Position numbers and translations under genes: made by a program
Source: Solirubrobacter deserti
GTDB lineage: Bacteria; Actinomycetota; Thermoleophilia; Solirubrobacterales; Solirubrobacteraceae
Assembly: GCF_027587175.1 (NCBI RefSeq)
Contig: NZ_JAPCID010000014.1
Coordinates: 83,281 to 147,280, forward strand
DNA length: 64,000 nucleotides
Direction: 5' to 3'
Notes under the pieces: model-generated
Seen by the model: only the letters and a program-made list of their open reading frames with translations
Database searches by the model: none
What the model was told of the DNA's origin: nothing
Shown: one piece after another, positions 44,744 to 54,800 of the stretch
Layout of the letters: every line of letters begins with the position of its first letter
How positions within the stretch are numbered: position 1 is the first letter of the stretch

Positions 44744-45433
44744 CTAGGCCGCGGCGGAAGCGGCTGCTGCGCCCTTGCGCAGGAAGCCGTCGAGGACCGC
44801 GCCGGCGAGGCCGTCGCGGCCGGAGATCTGCAGGGACTCGGTGGAGCCTTCCGGCCCGAGCGCGCGCACCCACGCGGCGACCGACCCGCGCACGGAGGCC
44901 GTCGGGGTCGCCCCGCCGACCTCGGACACCTCGACGCGGCCGCCCGCGAGCGTGACGAGGTACTGCCGCTCCGGATGGTCGGCGTCGGCCTCCACGATCA
45001 GCTCGATCGTTCCCTCCAGGCCGGCCGGTGGCTGCAGCAGCCCCGGGGCCAGGCGGAAGATCGCGCCGACGTTGACGTCCTCCCCGGGACGCGGAGCGCT
45101 CCAGGTCCAGTCGTAGCCCCAGCGCGCGAGCGCGCCCAGCACGGGGATCAACTCGCGTGAGCGCTCCGTCAGCTCGTAGTCGACGCGCGGCGGTACCTCG
45201 CGGTAGCGCTGACGCGTGAGCAGGCCGTCGGCGACCATGCGATTCAATCTCGAACGCAGCTGCTCGGTGGAGATCCCGGGCAGCACGCGTTGGAGCTCGA
45301 CGAACCGGCGCGGACCGGCGGCGAGATCACGGATGATGAGCAGCGTCCACTTGTCACCTACGAGGTCCAGGGCGCGTGCGTCCGGAGACCATTGATCGTA
45401 GGGGTGACGTTTGGGCGGTGGGACAGGTGGTAT
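44744..45433 (-). CDS. HxlR-family transcriptional regulator with SCP2-like C-terminal domain, non-canonical start
   Basis: The winged helix of HxlR proteins is complete only if translation begins upstream of the first canonical start (GTG 45286): the frame reads KRHPYDQWSPDARALDLVGD then KWTLLIIRDLAAGPRRFVELQRVLPGISTEQLRSRLNRMVADGLL. No ATG, GTG, TTG or CTG occurs there; a GGGAGG lies 6 nt before an ATA at 45433, which I propose as the start (229 residues). The C-terminal half (LEGTIELIVEADADHPERQYLVTLAGGRVEV ... TASVRGSVAAWVRAL) resembles a sterol-carrier-like domain found in some HxlR proteins. Confidence 0.8.
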   Translation of the reverse strand: MPPVPPPKRHPYDQWSPDARALDLVGDKWTLLIIRDLAAGPRRFVELQRVLPGISTEQLRSRLNRMVADGLLTRQRYREVPPRVDYELTERSRELIPVLGALARWGYDWTWSAPRPGEDVNVGAIFRLAPGLLQPPAGLEGTIELIVEADADHPERQYLVTLAGGRVEVSEVGGATPTASVRGSVAAWVRALGPEGSTESLQISGRDGLAGAVLDGFLRKGAAAASAAA

Positions 45434-45624
45434 GAGAGGCCTCCCTGATGCGGCCTTAGAGTGCGCGCAGAATACCTGCTTTTACGACGGAAGGTTGCTG
45501 GTATCGACAATTACGGCCGATGACAAGGAAGTGATCACGAGCGCAAGTTCCCGTCTCTTCCGACGTTGTATGGCTGCGACGGGGGCAACTGCTCTCGCGT
45601 CTGGGGAACGACACGAGATCGAGG
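45434..45624. other. Lower-GC spacer between divergent genes
   Basis: About 190 nt with visibly less GC than the rest. It holds the leader of the HxlR gene on one side and the upstream region of the DsbA-like gene on the other. A short open frame (45411-45641, plus) crosses it but has no coding character. No clear promoter hexamers are seen. Confidence 0.4.
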
Positions 45625-46284
45625 ATGCACGGAATGGGTGAGGTCATACGGCTGGAGGATCGCCGCGCGCGACGCCGGCCGGAGACACCTGGGGAAGCCG
45701 TTAGGGCGGAGTTCCTCTACGACCTCGCGTCGCCGTTCACGTATTTAGCGGCGGAGCGGGTCGATCGAGCGTTTGATGAGGTGACATGGACGCCGGCGTG
45801 CTCACGCACGCTGCGATGCGCCTCCATGCCCGCGGACTTTGGCGACGTCCAGGAGATCGTCGACCACGCGGAGGAGCGCGCCGCGGCGCTGCGCCTGCCG
45901 CTGCAATGGCCCGAGCGCTGGCCGATGGCCGTCCCGGCCGCCATGCGCGTCGCGCACTACGCCGCCCAGCAGGGGCGCGGTGGCGCGTTCGTGCTCGCGG
46001 CGACCCGGCTCGCGTTCGCGGGCGGCTTCGACCTGGACGACCTGGAGATCCTCACCGAGGCGGCCGCCGCCGCGGGCCTGCGGCTCGACGGCTGCCTGAA
46101 GGCCGCGCGCGAGGAGCGTCGTGACGGCGCCATGGAGGCGGCGGCGCGCCGTCTGCTGGGCGCGGGCGCGGACCGCCTGCCCGCGCTGTGGGTGGCTCGA
46201 GGCGTGTTCTGGGGCGAGGACCGAGTAGGCGACGCGGCGGCGACCGCTCGCCTGCACGCCGCCGCGGCCGAGCGCTCCGTCTAG
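45625..46284 (+). CDS. DsbA-fold protein, 2-hydroxychromene-2-carboxylate isomerase-like
   Basis: A 219-residue protein with the thioredoxin/DsbA-like pattern of the HCCA isomerase group: AEFLYDLASPFTYLAAERVDRAF at the N-terminus, a helical insertion (WPERWPMAVPAAMRVAHYAAQQGRGGAFVLAATRLAF) and the closing strand LPALWVARGVFWGEDRVGDA. There is no CxxC, so it is likely a glutathione-transferase-like isomerase or a relative rather than a disulfide oxidase. ATG 45634 (MGEVIRLEDRR) is an alternative start. It contains a rare TTA codon (in FTYLAAER). The stop overlaps the stop of the convergent small gene. Confidence 0.8.
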   Translation: MHGMGEVIRLEDRRARRRPETPGEAVRAEFLYDLASPFTYLAAERVDRAFDEVTWTPACSRTLRCASMPADFGDVQEIVDHAEERAAALRLPLQWPERWPMAVPAAMRVAHYAAQQGRGGAFVLAATRLAFAGGFDLDDLEILTEAAAAAGLRLDGCLKAAREERRDGAMEAAARRLLGAGADRLPALWVARGVFWGEDRVGDAAATARLHAAAAERSV

Positions 46285-46445
46285 GGCGAGACGAGACCTG
46301 CGAGGATCAGCGAGTCGAAGGACTCGCGCGGCCGTTCCGTGTTCCCCGGACGGCCGTCCCGCAGGATCGGGTCCTCGCGATCGGCCTCCGCGAGCAACAG
46401 CTCGAGGTCGGCGTCGCTGAAGCTGAGGGTGGGCTCGTCGTTCAT
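46281..46445 (-). CDS. 54-residue acidic small protein
   Basis: A short frame from ATG 46445 with GC-rich third positions like its neighbours: [20 protein letters not shown], then [14 protein letters not shown] and ending [11 protein letters not shown]. It ends in a CTAG overlap with the stop of the DsbA-like gene. It is acidic, soluble and unrecognised. The clean start and stop and the coding-like composition favour a real gene. Confidence 0.55.
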   Translation of the reverse strand: MNDEPTLSFSDADLELLLAEADREDPILRDGRPGNTERPRESFDSLILAGLVSP

Positions 46446-46517
46446 CGCTCAGTGACGCTAATCACACGCGGGCGCGGAGTCAGCCCCGGGGGCGGCGCGA
46501 CCCCCCGCCCGGGGGGA

Positions 46518-46523
46518 TAGATT
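46518..46523 (+). promoter_or_regulatory. -10 box (TAGATT) before the TPP enzyme gene
   Basis: TAGATT ends 11 nt before ATG 46535, giving a very short leader without a Shine-Dalgarno sequence. Confidence 0.4.
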
Positions 46524-46534
46524 CCGCCGCCTCT

Positions 46535-48160
46535 ATGGACGACGAAGCCACGCGGCTGCACGGCGGCCGCCTCATCGCGCGGCGCTTGAAGGCGCACGGC
46601 GTCACGCACCTGTTCACGCTCTCGGGCGGCCACCTGTTCTCGCTCTACGAGGGCTGCAAGGACGAGGGCATCGAGATCGTCGACACGCGTCACGAGCAGA
46701 CGGCCGCGTTCGCCGCCGAGGGCTGGGCGAAGGTCACGCGCGCGCCGGGCGTCGCCGCGTTGACCGCCGGCCCGGGCGTGACCAACGGCATGAGCGCGAT
46801 GGCGAGCGCGAAGCTCAACCACTCGCCGATGCTGGTGCTCGGCGGCCGCGCGCCCGCGTTCCGCTGGGGGCAGGGGTCGCTGCAGGAGATCGACCACGTG
46901 CCGTTCGTGCGGCCGGTGACCAAGCTGGCGGCCACGGCCGGGTCGACGGCGGAGATCCCGGGCCTCGTCGACGAGGGGCTGGCGGTCGCCGCCCGCCCGC
47001 ACGGTGGGCCCGTGTTCCTCGATTTCCCACTGGACATCGTGTTCAGCGAGGCCGACCCGGAGGAGTCCGAGCTGCACCCGCCGCGCGCCGAGCAGGCCGA
47101 CGGCGACGCGCTCGAGCGCGCGCTGGCGCTGCTCAACGAGGCCGAACGGCCCGTGATCATGGCCGGCTCGGACCTGTACTGGGGGCGCGGGGAGGACGGG
47201 CTGCGCGAGCTGGCGGAGCGGCGCGGCATCCCGGTGTTCCTGAACGGGCTGGGCCGCGGCTGCCTGCCCGCCGACCACGAGCTGGCGTTCGCGCGGGCGC
47301 GCAAGACGGCGCTGGGCGAGGCCGACGTCGCGCTCGTGATCGGCGTGCCGATGGACTTCCGGCTCGCGTTCGGGAAGGCGTTCAACGAAGAGGCCGAGGT
47401 CGTCGTGATCGACGTCGCCGAACCCGAGCGCGAGCATCCGCGGCGCGTCGCCGCTGAGCTCTACGGCGACCTGGCGGCGTCCCTGCGCGGGCTGGTGGGC
47501 GACGGGCCGGACACGCGCGCGTGGGTCTCCCGGCTGCGCGGGGAGGAGACCGCAAAGCGCGAGGCCGAGCGCGGGCAACTGGCGGACCCGCGCTCCCCGC
47601 TGCACCCGATGCGCGTCTACGGCGAGCTCGCGCAGGTGCTCGACCGCGACGCGATCGTGATCGGCGACGGCGGCGACTTCGTCTCCTTCGCGGGGCGCGT
47701 CGTGGACTCCTACGAGCCGGGCTGCTGGCTGGACCCGGGTCCGTTCGGCTGTTTGGGCTCCGGCCCCGGCTACGCGCTGGCGGCCAAGCTCGCGCATCCC
47801 GACCGCCAGGTGGTGCTGCTGCTCGGCGACGGCGCGTTCGGCTTCAGCGGGATGGAGTTCGACACGCTCGCCCGCCACGGCGTCAACGTCGTCGGCGTGA
47901 TGGGCAACAACGGCATCTGGGCGCTCGAGAAGCACCCCATGGAGTTCCTCTACAACGGCTGGTCGGTCGCCGCCGACCTGCGGCCGGAGACGCGCTACGA
48001 CGATGTCGTGGCCGCGCTTGGCGGGCACGGCGAGTTCGTGACCGAGGCCGACGCGCTGCGGCCCGCCCTGGACCGTGCGTTCAGCGCCGGCCGGCCCGCG
48101 CTCGTGAACGTGTCGACCGACCCGACCGTGGTCTACCCGCGCTCCGCGAACCTGGCGTAG
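46535..48160 (+). CDS. Thiamine pyrophosphate-dependent enzyme, acetolactate synthase-like
   Basis: A 541-residue three-domain TPP enzyme. The N-terminal PYR domain carries the catalytic Glu in [21 protein letters not shown] and the [14 protein letters not shown] loop; the centre is a Rossmann-like domain; the C-terminal PP domain binds TPP-Mg through [35 protein letters not shown]. The overall pattern fits the IlvB/oxalyl-CoA decarboxylase/2-hydroxyacyl-CoA lyase branch. There is no ilvN (small subunit) next to it, so it is probably not the biosynthetic acetolactate synthase. Substrate unassigned. A terminator follows. Confidence 0.88.
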   Translation: MDDEATRLHGGRLIARRLKAHGVTHLFTLSGGHLFSLYEGCKDEGIEIVDTRHEQTAAFAAEGWAKVTRAPGVAALTAGPGVTNGMSAMASAKLNHSPMLVLGGRAPAFRWGQGSLQEIDHVPFVRPVTKLAATAGSTAEIPGLVDEGLAVAARPHGGPVFLDFPLDIVFSEADPEESELHPPRAEQADGDALERALALLNEAERPVIMAGSDLYWGRGEDGLRELAERRGIPVFLNGLGRGCLPADHELAFARARKTALGEADVALVIGVPMDFRLAFGKAFNEEAEVVVIDVAEPEREHPRRVAAELYGDLAASLRGLVGDGPDTRAWVSRLRGEETAKREAERGQLADPRSPLHPMRVYGELAQVLDRDAIVIGDGGDFVSFAGRVVDSYEPGCWLDPGPFGCLGSGPGYALAAKLAHPDRQVVLLLGDGAFGFSGMEFDTLARHGVNVVGVMGNNGIWALEKHPMEFLYNGWSVAADLRPETRYDDVVAALGGHGEFVTEADALRPALDRAFSAGRPALVNVSTDPTVVYPRSANLA

Positions 48161-48173
48161 ACGGCCGTTAAAT

Positions 48174-48204
48174 GAAGCCGCCCGCGGCGGGGGCGGGCGG
48201 CTTC
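48174..48204 (+). terminator. Terminator hairpin after the TPP enzyme gene
   Basis: GAAGCCGCCCGC (48174-48185) pairs perfectly with GCGGGCGGCTTC (48193-48204) around a 7-nt loop: 12 bp. There is no T tract. Confidence 0.75.
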
Positions 48205-48220
48205 GAAGTGGCCCCGTCAG

Positions 48221-48343
48221 GACGGGCAGGGGTACGTGCCTTGATGGGGCCTATTGGGTGGTCCAGGCGGCGGGAGGCGCCGATGATGCGGCATCGCCCG
48301 GACCTATGCGTCGGTGGGACGGCGGCGGGAGGCACGACCGCCC
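48221..48343. ncRNA. Candidate structured RNA in the TPP enzyme-ppx spacer
   Basis: The 264-nt spacer can fold into nested helices: CGTGCCT (48235-48241) with AGGCACG (48330-48336), extended by GGT/ACC and GGGC (48224-48227)/GCCC (48340-48343); inside it GGTCC (48260-48264) with GGACC (48300-48304); and local hairpins GGCG/CGCC (48266-48269, 48278-48281), GATG/CATC and CGTC/GACG. Two loops contain GGA. No open frame is likely here. Strand and identity are unknown; chance pairing in GC-rich DNA is possible. Confidence 0.3.
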
Positions 48344-48424
48344 TTCCGACAGGCAGGATTCTCCACCTTGACCCTTTGGACTGCCAATCGAACACATGTC
48401 CATGCGCGGACAATTTGGACCGGT

Positions 48425-49294
48425 TCACGGTGCGTCGGCGGCGGTTGAGAGCGCGAGTCCGTAGAGGATGTCGTGCTCAGAGGCTTCGACCTGTCGCAGA
48501 TCGAAGGACGTCAGTACTTCTAGCAGGATGGCCAGGCCCGCCACGATCACGGGCGCGCGGGCGGGATCGAGGCCGCGCACGCGTTTGCGCTGCTCCAGCG
48601 GCAGTTCCGCCAGTCGGGCGCAGAGCTCGTGCAGGCGCGCGACGGTGAGGATGTGTCCTTCAACCCGGGCTGGGTCGTAAACCTCCAGTCCGAGGTCGAT
48701 CGCCGCGGCCTGGGTCGGCGTGCCGGCCACGGCGATCGCCTTGGTGGCCCGCGGGTGCTCGGGGAGGCGCACATCGGCGCGCAACGCTCGCAGTTCGTCC
48801 GGTGACGGCGGGTCCGAATGCAGGTGGCGCTCGGAGTGGCGGACGACGCCGATCTGGGTGGAGGCGTGGAACAGCAGCTCGTCCTTGTGACCGATCACGA
48901 GCTCGGTGGAGCCGCCGCCGATGTCGATCACCAGCACGGGCTCGGGTTCGTCGCGCTGTGCGGTTGCGCCCACGAACGTGAGCTTTGCCTCCTGCTCGCC
49001 GGACAGGACGCGGGCCGGGAAGCCGAGGGTCTCCTCGACGCGCCGCGCGAACTCGGCGCCGTTGGCGGCGTCCCGGACGGCCGAGGTCATCACCGCGGCG
49101 GCGGGCGCGCCGTCGATCAGTTGCTTGTAGTCCCGCAGGACGTCGAGAACGCGCTGCTGCGGGGCCTCACCGAGCCGCCCGGTCGCGTCGACGCCCTCGC
49201 CGAGGCGCGTGACGATCGAGCGGCGGGTCCCGTCCGTGATCAGCAGCCGGGTGGAGTTCGTGCCGATGTCGACGGCGGCGACGCGGCGGGTCAT
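48425..49294 (-). CDS. Ppx/GppA family phosphatase
   Basis: A 289-residue exopolyphosphatase/guanosine pentaphosphate phosphatase-family protein with the actin-like ATPase fold: phosphate-1 motif VAAVDIGTNSTRLLI at the start, VMTSAVRDAANGAEF, VLSGEQEAKLTFVGA, and phosphate-2 motif VLVIDIGGGSTELVIG, then IAVAGTPTQAAAI. It lacks the C-terminal HD-type domain of E. coli Ppx, as do the short actinobacterial Ppx1 proteins. It hydrolyses polyphosphate or pppGpp; which one cannot be told. ATG 49294 overlaps the stop of the dehydrogenase gene upstream. Confidence 0.92.
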   Translation of the reverse strand: MTRRVAAVDIGTNSTRLLITDGTRRSIVTRLGEGVDATGRLGEAPQQRVLDVLRDYKQLIDGAPAAAVMTSAVRDAANGAEFARRVEETLGFPARVLSGEQEAKLTFVGATAQRDEPEPVLVIDIGGGSTELVIGHKDELLFHASTQIGVVRHSERHLHSDPPSPDELRALRADVRLPEHPRATKAIAVAGTPTQAAAIDLGLEVYDPARVEGHILTVARLHELCARLAELPLEQRKRVRGLDPARAPVIVAGLAILLEVLTSFDLRQVEASEHDILYGLALSTAADAP

Positions 49295-50214
49295 GCCACC
49301 CGGTTGGGCATCTCGTCGCCGGCGAGCGCGGCGAGCAAGTTGTCCACGGCGAGGTCCGCCATGCGCGAGCGCGTGCGGACGGTCGCGCTGCCGACGTGCG
49401 GCACCACGAGCAGGTTCGGGGCGGTGAGCAGCGGGTCGTCGCCCGGCAGCGGCTCCGGGTCCGTGACGTCCAGGCCCGCGCCGGCGATCTCCCCGTCGAC
49501 GAGCGCCGCGCGCAGGGCGTCCTGGTCGACGGTCCCGCCTCTTGACGTGTTGATGAAGTACGCGGTCTGCTTCATGCGCGCGAACTGGGCCGCGCCCATC
49601 AGGTGGCGCGTCTCGGGCGTGAGCGGCGTGTGCAGCGAGACGTAGTCGCTGGTCTCCAACAGCTCGTCGAGGTCGATGCCCGACGAGCGCGAGTGGTGGA
49701 CGACGCGCATGCCGAAGCCTTCGCCGCGGCGCGCCATCGCCTGGCCGATGCGGCCCCAGCCGATGATCCCGAGCGTGTTGTCGGCGAGGTCGCCGCCGAG
49801 CATGTGGCCCGGGTGCCAGGGCGCCCAGCGGCCCTCGCGCACCTCTCGATCGCCTTCGGTGATGCGGCGCGCGATGCCGAGCAGCAGCGCGAACGCGATG
49901 TCCGCGGTGGCGTCGGTGAGCACGCCGGGCGTGTTGCCCACCGGGATGCCGCGCTGCTTGGCCGCCTCGAGGTCGATGTTGTCCGTGCCGACCGCGAGGT
50001 TCGCGACCGCCGTGATCGGGGCGGCCCGGTCGAGGAAGTCGCCGTCGACGTTCTCGGTCACGCAGGTGAGCAGCGCGTCGGCCTCGCGGGCGCGGGCGAG
50101 GAAGTCGTCCGGCGGCGGCGGCGTCCGCTGCTCCCACACGTCGACCTCGTGCTGCTCCTTCAGGCGATCCAGGGCCGGGAACGGCAGGTCCCGGGAGATG
50201 AAGACGCGGGGCAT
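49291..50214 (-). CDS. D-isomer-specific 2-hydroxyacid dehydrogenase (glyoxylate/hydroxypyruvate reductase-like)
   Basis: A 307-residue NAD(P)-dependent reductase. The dinucleotide-binding motif is LGIIGWGRIGQAMARRG (about residues 145-161); the catalytic triad is visible as Arg in FINTSRGGTVDQDAL, Glu in VTDPEPLPGDDPL, and His in LVVPHVGSATVRTR. The start MPRVFISRDLPFPALDRL fits the GyaR/GhrB group. It probably reduces glyoxylate or hydroxypyruvate. It overlaps ppx by ATGA and is divergent from the DUF72 gene 20 nt away. Confidence 0.93.
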   Translation of the reverse strand: MPRVFISRDLPFPALDRLKEQHEVDVWEQRTPPPPDDFLARAREADALLTCVTENVDGDFLDRAAPITAVANLAVGTDNIDLEAAKQRGIPVGNTPGVLTDATADIAFALLLGIARRITEGDREVREGRWAPWHPGHMLGGDLADNTLGIIGWGRIGQAMARRGEGFGMRVVHHSRSSGIDLDELLETSDYVSLHTPLTPETRHLMGAAQFARMKQTAYFINTSRGGTVDQDALRAALVDGEIAGAGLDVTDPEPLPGDDPLLTAPNLLVVPHVGSATVRTRSRMADLAVDNLLAALAGDEMPNRVA

Positions 50215-50222
50215 GTCGTGGG

Positions 50223-50228
50223 TAGGGT
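50223..50228 (+). promoter_or_regulatory. -10 box (TAGGGT) before the DUF72 gene
   Basis: TAGGGT ends 6 nt before ATG 50235, within the 20-nt gap between divergent genes, so the DUF72 transcript is probably leaderless. Confidence 0.45.
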
Positions 50229-50234
50229 GCCAGG

Positions 50235-50959
50235 ATGGACCGGCCGGTGCGGATCGGGTGCTCGGGCTGGCAGTACAAGAGCTGGAGCGGCGGCGCGTTC
50301 TATCCGGAGCGCTGCCCGCAGCGCAACTGGCTGGCCTACTACGCGCGCCAGTTCGGGACCGTCGAGGTCAACTCGACCTTCTACCGGCTGGCCAAGCCCG
50401 AGGCCGTCGCCCGGTGGGTGGCGGGAACGCCGTACGACTTCGTCTTGACCGTCAAGGCCTCCCGCTATCTGACGCACATCAAGCGCCTGCGGGAGATGGA
50501 GGAGGGGATCGCCAAGTACTACGCGGCGATCGCGCCGCTGGTCGAGTCGCCCAAGCTCGGCCCGGTGCTGTGGCAGCTGCCGGCCAACTTCAAGCGCGAC
50601 GAGGACCGGCTGGCCGAGGCCTGCGCGCTGCTCCCGCCCGGGCGCCACTGCTGGGAGTTCCGGGACGAGTCCTGGTTCACCGACGACGTGTACGCGATCC
50701 TGCGCGCGTACGGCTGCGCGCTGGTGTTCGGCGATCACCCGGAGCGCCCATGGCAGCCGCTGGAGCTGACCACGGATTGGACGTTCGTGCGCTTCCACTA
50801 CGGCCACCGCGGGCGGCGCGGCAACTACTCCGAGACTGAGCTGCGCGAGTGGGCCGCGCGCCTGCGCGAGGTGCGTTCGGCGGCCGAGGTGTTCGTGTAC
50901 TTCAACAACGACTGGGAGGCGTTCGCCCCGCGCAACGCCAAGCGGCTGGAGGCGCTGCT

Positions 50960-50963
<4 letters not shown>
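50235..50963 (+). CDS. DUF72 (YecE-like) protein
   Basis: A 242-residue protein of the DUF72 family: RIGCSGWQYKSWSGGAFYPE at the start, FGTVEVNSTFYRLAKPEAVARWVAGTPYDFVLTVKASRYLTHIKRL, LGPVLWQLPANFKRD, and the end FVYFNNDWEAFAPRNAKRLEALL are all typical. The fold is a TIM barrel, and the biochemical role is not established. It is coupled (GTGA overlap) to the CoA-binding protein gene. Confidence 0.93.
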
Positions 50964-51457
<494 letters not shown>

Positions 51458-51463
51458 TTGAGA

Positions 51464-51488
51464 AGCCGTCCGAGAGGGCGGCTTTTTT
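51464..51488 (+). terminator. Intrinsic terminator after tRNA-fMet
   Basis: AGCCGTCC (51464-51471) pairs with GGGCGGCT (51476-51483) around GAGA, with one T-G wobble, followed by five T. A textbook rho-independent terminator. Confidence 0.92.
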
Positions 51489-51497
51489 CGTTCTCGG

Positions 51498-51698
51498 TCA
51501 GCGCTCGCGCCGGAAGACGAGCAGGTGCCCGTCCTTCTCGCCGTGGAGCGCCATGTTCGGCAGCAGCTTGTCGAACTCCCAGCCCTCGGCGCCGAGCTCG
51601 TTGAGCTTGTTCTCGAGCGCGCCGCGGTCGAGTTCCTCATCCTTGCGTCCGAGGAAGCCGTGGGTGATGACGTCGGTCCGGTACTCGTAGCTCGGCAT
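51498..51698 (-). CDS. DUF4177 family small protein
   Basis: A 66-residue protein from ATG 51698: MPSYEYRTDVITHGFLGRKD then ALENKLNELGAEGWEFDKLLPNMALHGEKDGHLLVFRRE. The WEY/YEYRT start and LNELGAEGWE motif are typical of DUF4177, small cytoplasmic proteins of unknown function. ATG/TTG further upstream (51743) is not supported. It is divergent from the iron-box-controlled gene at 51813, so the same boxes could influence it. Confidence 0.85.
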   Translation of the reverse strand: MPSYEYRTDVITHGFLGRKDEELDRGALENKLNELGAEGWEFDKLLPNMALHGEKDGHLLVFRRER

Positions 51699-51725
51699 GC
51701 CGCGAGCGTAACTCGCAGATCGATT

Positions 51726-51763
51726 GTTAGGGCACCCTAACAAGGTTTGTTAGGGTGCCTGAA
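51726..51763. promoter_or_regulatory. Two DtxR/IdeR-like iron boxes
   Basis: Box 1 is TTAGGGCACCCTAA (51727-51740) and box 2 is TTAGGGTGCCTGAA (51750-51763). Box 1 is the exact reverse complement of the box over the siderophore-binding protein start at 60364; box 2 matches that box at 12 of 14 bases. The arms resemble the TTAGG/CCTAA ends of DtxR/IdeR sites. Confidence 0.65.
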
Positions 51764-51812
51764 GTGGGCCGGGTGCCTGCCCGGCGTTCTCCCCGAAATC
51801 GAGGCTCTCCCC

Positions 51813-54800
51813 ATGTCCCCTCGCCGTGTCCATGCCCTGGTCGCGTTGCTGCTCGCCGCCCTTTTGCTGTCGCCGGCGGCGGCATCGGCGCAGAGCGACG
51901 AAGTCATCCATCCGCAGGACGTGACCGTCGCGACCGGCGCGACCGTGACGCTGACCACGGGCGTCACGAGTGGGGGCCTGTTCGTCGAGTGGTACCGCGT
52001 GGCGACGCCGGCCGACGTCAAGGTCAAGGCGCTGTCGACGGACCCGAAGTACAGCTTCGTGGCGACGGCGGCCGACGACGGCGCCCGGATCTACGCGCGC
52101 ATCCTGACCGGCGGGCGCTGGGTCAACACGCGCCCCGCGACGGTGACCGTCGGCGACGGCAGCGCGTCGATCGCGACGCACCCGCAGGACGCGACCGTGC
52201 TCGAGTCGCGACCGGTGCAGTTCCAGGTGGTCGCACGCGGGACCAGCCCGCTGAGCTACCAGTGGCAGCGCAGCACCGACGGCGGCGCGAGCTGGAGCGA
52301 CGTCGCGGGCGCGACCGGCGCGCAGCTGCGCTTGCGGCCTGCGGCGGGCTACGACGGCGCCCTGCTCCGTGCTGTGGTCGACAACGCCGTCGGCGGGCCC
52401 GCGAGCTCGAACGCGGCAAAGCTGACCGTCCGGCGGCTCACGGGCACCGCCGTGCCCGTCGCCCACGCGAGCTTGCAGTGGGGCATCAGCCCGATCTACC
52501 AGGGCGGCAACCCGGCGGGCAACGGCTGCAACTTCTTCTCGGCGGGCAAGACGACCGGATTCTCGGGCCGCGTCGGTGACGTCCACATCGCGCATCGCAC
52601 CGCCGAAGGGCTGGTGTCGGTGTCCGAGGGCACCAAGTGCTCGCCGTCGCTCGGCCAGCGGGTGCTCTTCACCGAGGGCACCGGCACGGCGAACCCGGCG
52701 ACGGGCGAGGCCACGATCCAGTGGCGGGGCGCGTTCACCGCCAACGCCTACAGCGGGCTCGTGCCGTGGTACCTCGAGGACCCGAAGCTGACCGTCGCCG
52801 CCAACGGCTCCGGCACGCTGACCGCGACCGCCGGCGGCAAGGGCGCCGACCGCGAGGACCCCGAGAACCCGTTCACCGTGCCGCCGCGCGAGGTCGTCGT
52901 CGCCACCTTCCCGGATGTCGAGGTGACGGCGGACGGGATCACCGTTAAGCCGGACTACGCCGGCGTCGACTACTTCCCGCTCGTGGACGGCGTGCGCTCG
53001 ACGACGTCGGCGATCTCCGACGCGCTGAAGGCGGGCAACCCGAACTGGGGCTCGTGGCCGCAGTCGTTCGTGGACTTCCACTATGAGACGGAGCTCTCGA
53101 CCTACTGGCACACCAGCGGCCTGTCGGCCGACCCGGACAAGCCGGGGTACCCGTTCGACGTGACGTTCGCCGCGGCACCGCCGGTCGCGCAACTGCCGCG
53201 CGTGCTGGCGGGACCGGCCACGACGGCGACGCTGCCGCTCGTCGAGGGCCGCGACGTGACGCTGACCGCCGACCTGGAGGACGCGACGAGCCTGCGCTGG
53301 CAGCGCTCGAGCAGCGTCAACGGCCCGTGGGCCGACCTCCAGGACGGTGAAGGTGTGTCCGGCGCGACCGGGGAAGCGCTGACGCTGAGCAAGCTCGACG
53401 CCTCCTGGAACAACACCTACGTGCGCGTGCGCGCCGGCAACGACGAAGGCACGGTGGTGACGCCCGCGCTGCAGCTCATGAGCCGCGCCCACCAGGCGAT
53501 CGCGTTCACGATCCAGCCCAGCGACGCGCTGACGATCGCGGGCAGCCGCGTCGAGCTCCAGGCGCGTGCGACCGGGCACCCGGCGCCGGTCGCGCACGGC
53601 GCGGAGGTCAGCCAGGACGGCGGCGCGACGTGGAAGGCCATCGAGGCGTTCGAGCGCAGCGGTGATGACTACCGGCTGCTGTCGGTGCCCGCCGCCTACG
53701 ACGGTGCGCTCGTGCGCGCGACCGCCCGCAACGCCGACGGCGCGACCGCCGCGTCGGAGCCGGCTCGCCTGACCGTGATCCCGGCGACGGGCGGTCCGCA
53801 GCTCGCGCTCGCGCCGGCCGGGAACGTCGACCCGGGCGTCGCGACGACGTTCACGGTCGTCGGCGCCGGCTTCACCATCCCGGACAAGGAGAGCGACAAG
53901 CGCCACTTCTCGCTCGACCTGGGCGTGTTCACCACCGACGGCTGGCAGCCCGGCCGGCCCGGCAACGCCACGCCGCTGGCGACCTCGCCGCAGGTCAAGG
54001 GCGGCCAGCTCTACCGGGGCCGGCTCCAGGACTCCGGCGGCTGGTTCCAGGTCACGCTCACGGTGCCGGCGGGCAAGCTGCAGCCGGGCGCGGTGCACGG
54101 CGTGGGCGCGTTCCTGCGCCTGCACGACAGCGACACGAACGTGTCGACGTTCATGAACCGCGCGGGCGACGCCTGGATCGGCCTCCCGCTGACCGGCCAG
54201 GCGCCGGCAGCCATCGCCACCCAGCCGAAGAGCGTGACGGCGAAGGCCGGCGAGGCGGTGGAGCTCACCGTGCGGGCGTCCGGCACGCCCGCGCCGAAGC
54301 TCCAGTGGCAGCGCCGCGCCCGCGGTGCGGCCGGCTGGGCCGACCTCGCGGGGGAGACCGGCTCGGCGCTGAAGCTCACCGCGACGGCCGCGGACGACGG
54401 GGCCGCGTTCCGCGCGGTCGCCGACAACCGGCTCGGGGTCCCCGCCAGCTCCGACGCGGCGGTCTTGACGGTCACGGTGCCGCACGAGACGACGCCGACG
54501 CCCACCCCGACGCCCACGGCGACCGCCACGCCGCAGGCACAGGCCTCACCGCAGCCGACCGCCACGCCCGTCGCCGAGCGCACGCCGACGCCGCGCCCGC
54601 AGCTGACCGTGCCCAAGGGCCACCGCCGCCTCGCCGCGAACCGCACGGCCACCATCGCGACGGTCGCCTGCACGTCCTGCTCGGTGACCGCGCCGAAGCG
54701 GATCACGGTGAAGATCGCGGGCCGCCGGTACGCGCTCGCCGTCTCGACCGTCCACACGCGCGGGCGCATCGGCCTGCGCGTGCGTGCGCCCAGGGCCGCG

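Noticed and set aside
45411..45641. 76-codon plus-strand frame in the lower-GC spacer
   Set aside because: It overlaps the HxlR 5' region and the DsbA-like start, with no coding bias or family pattern.
54496..54580. Tandem repeat in the Thr/Pro linker as a possible CRISPR or variable repeat
   Set aside because: It is a short in-frame codon repeat of a protein stalk; no spacer/repeat structure.
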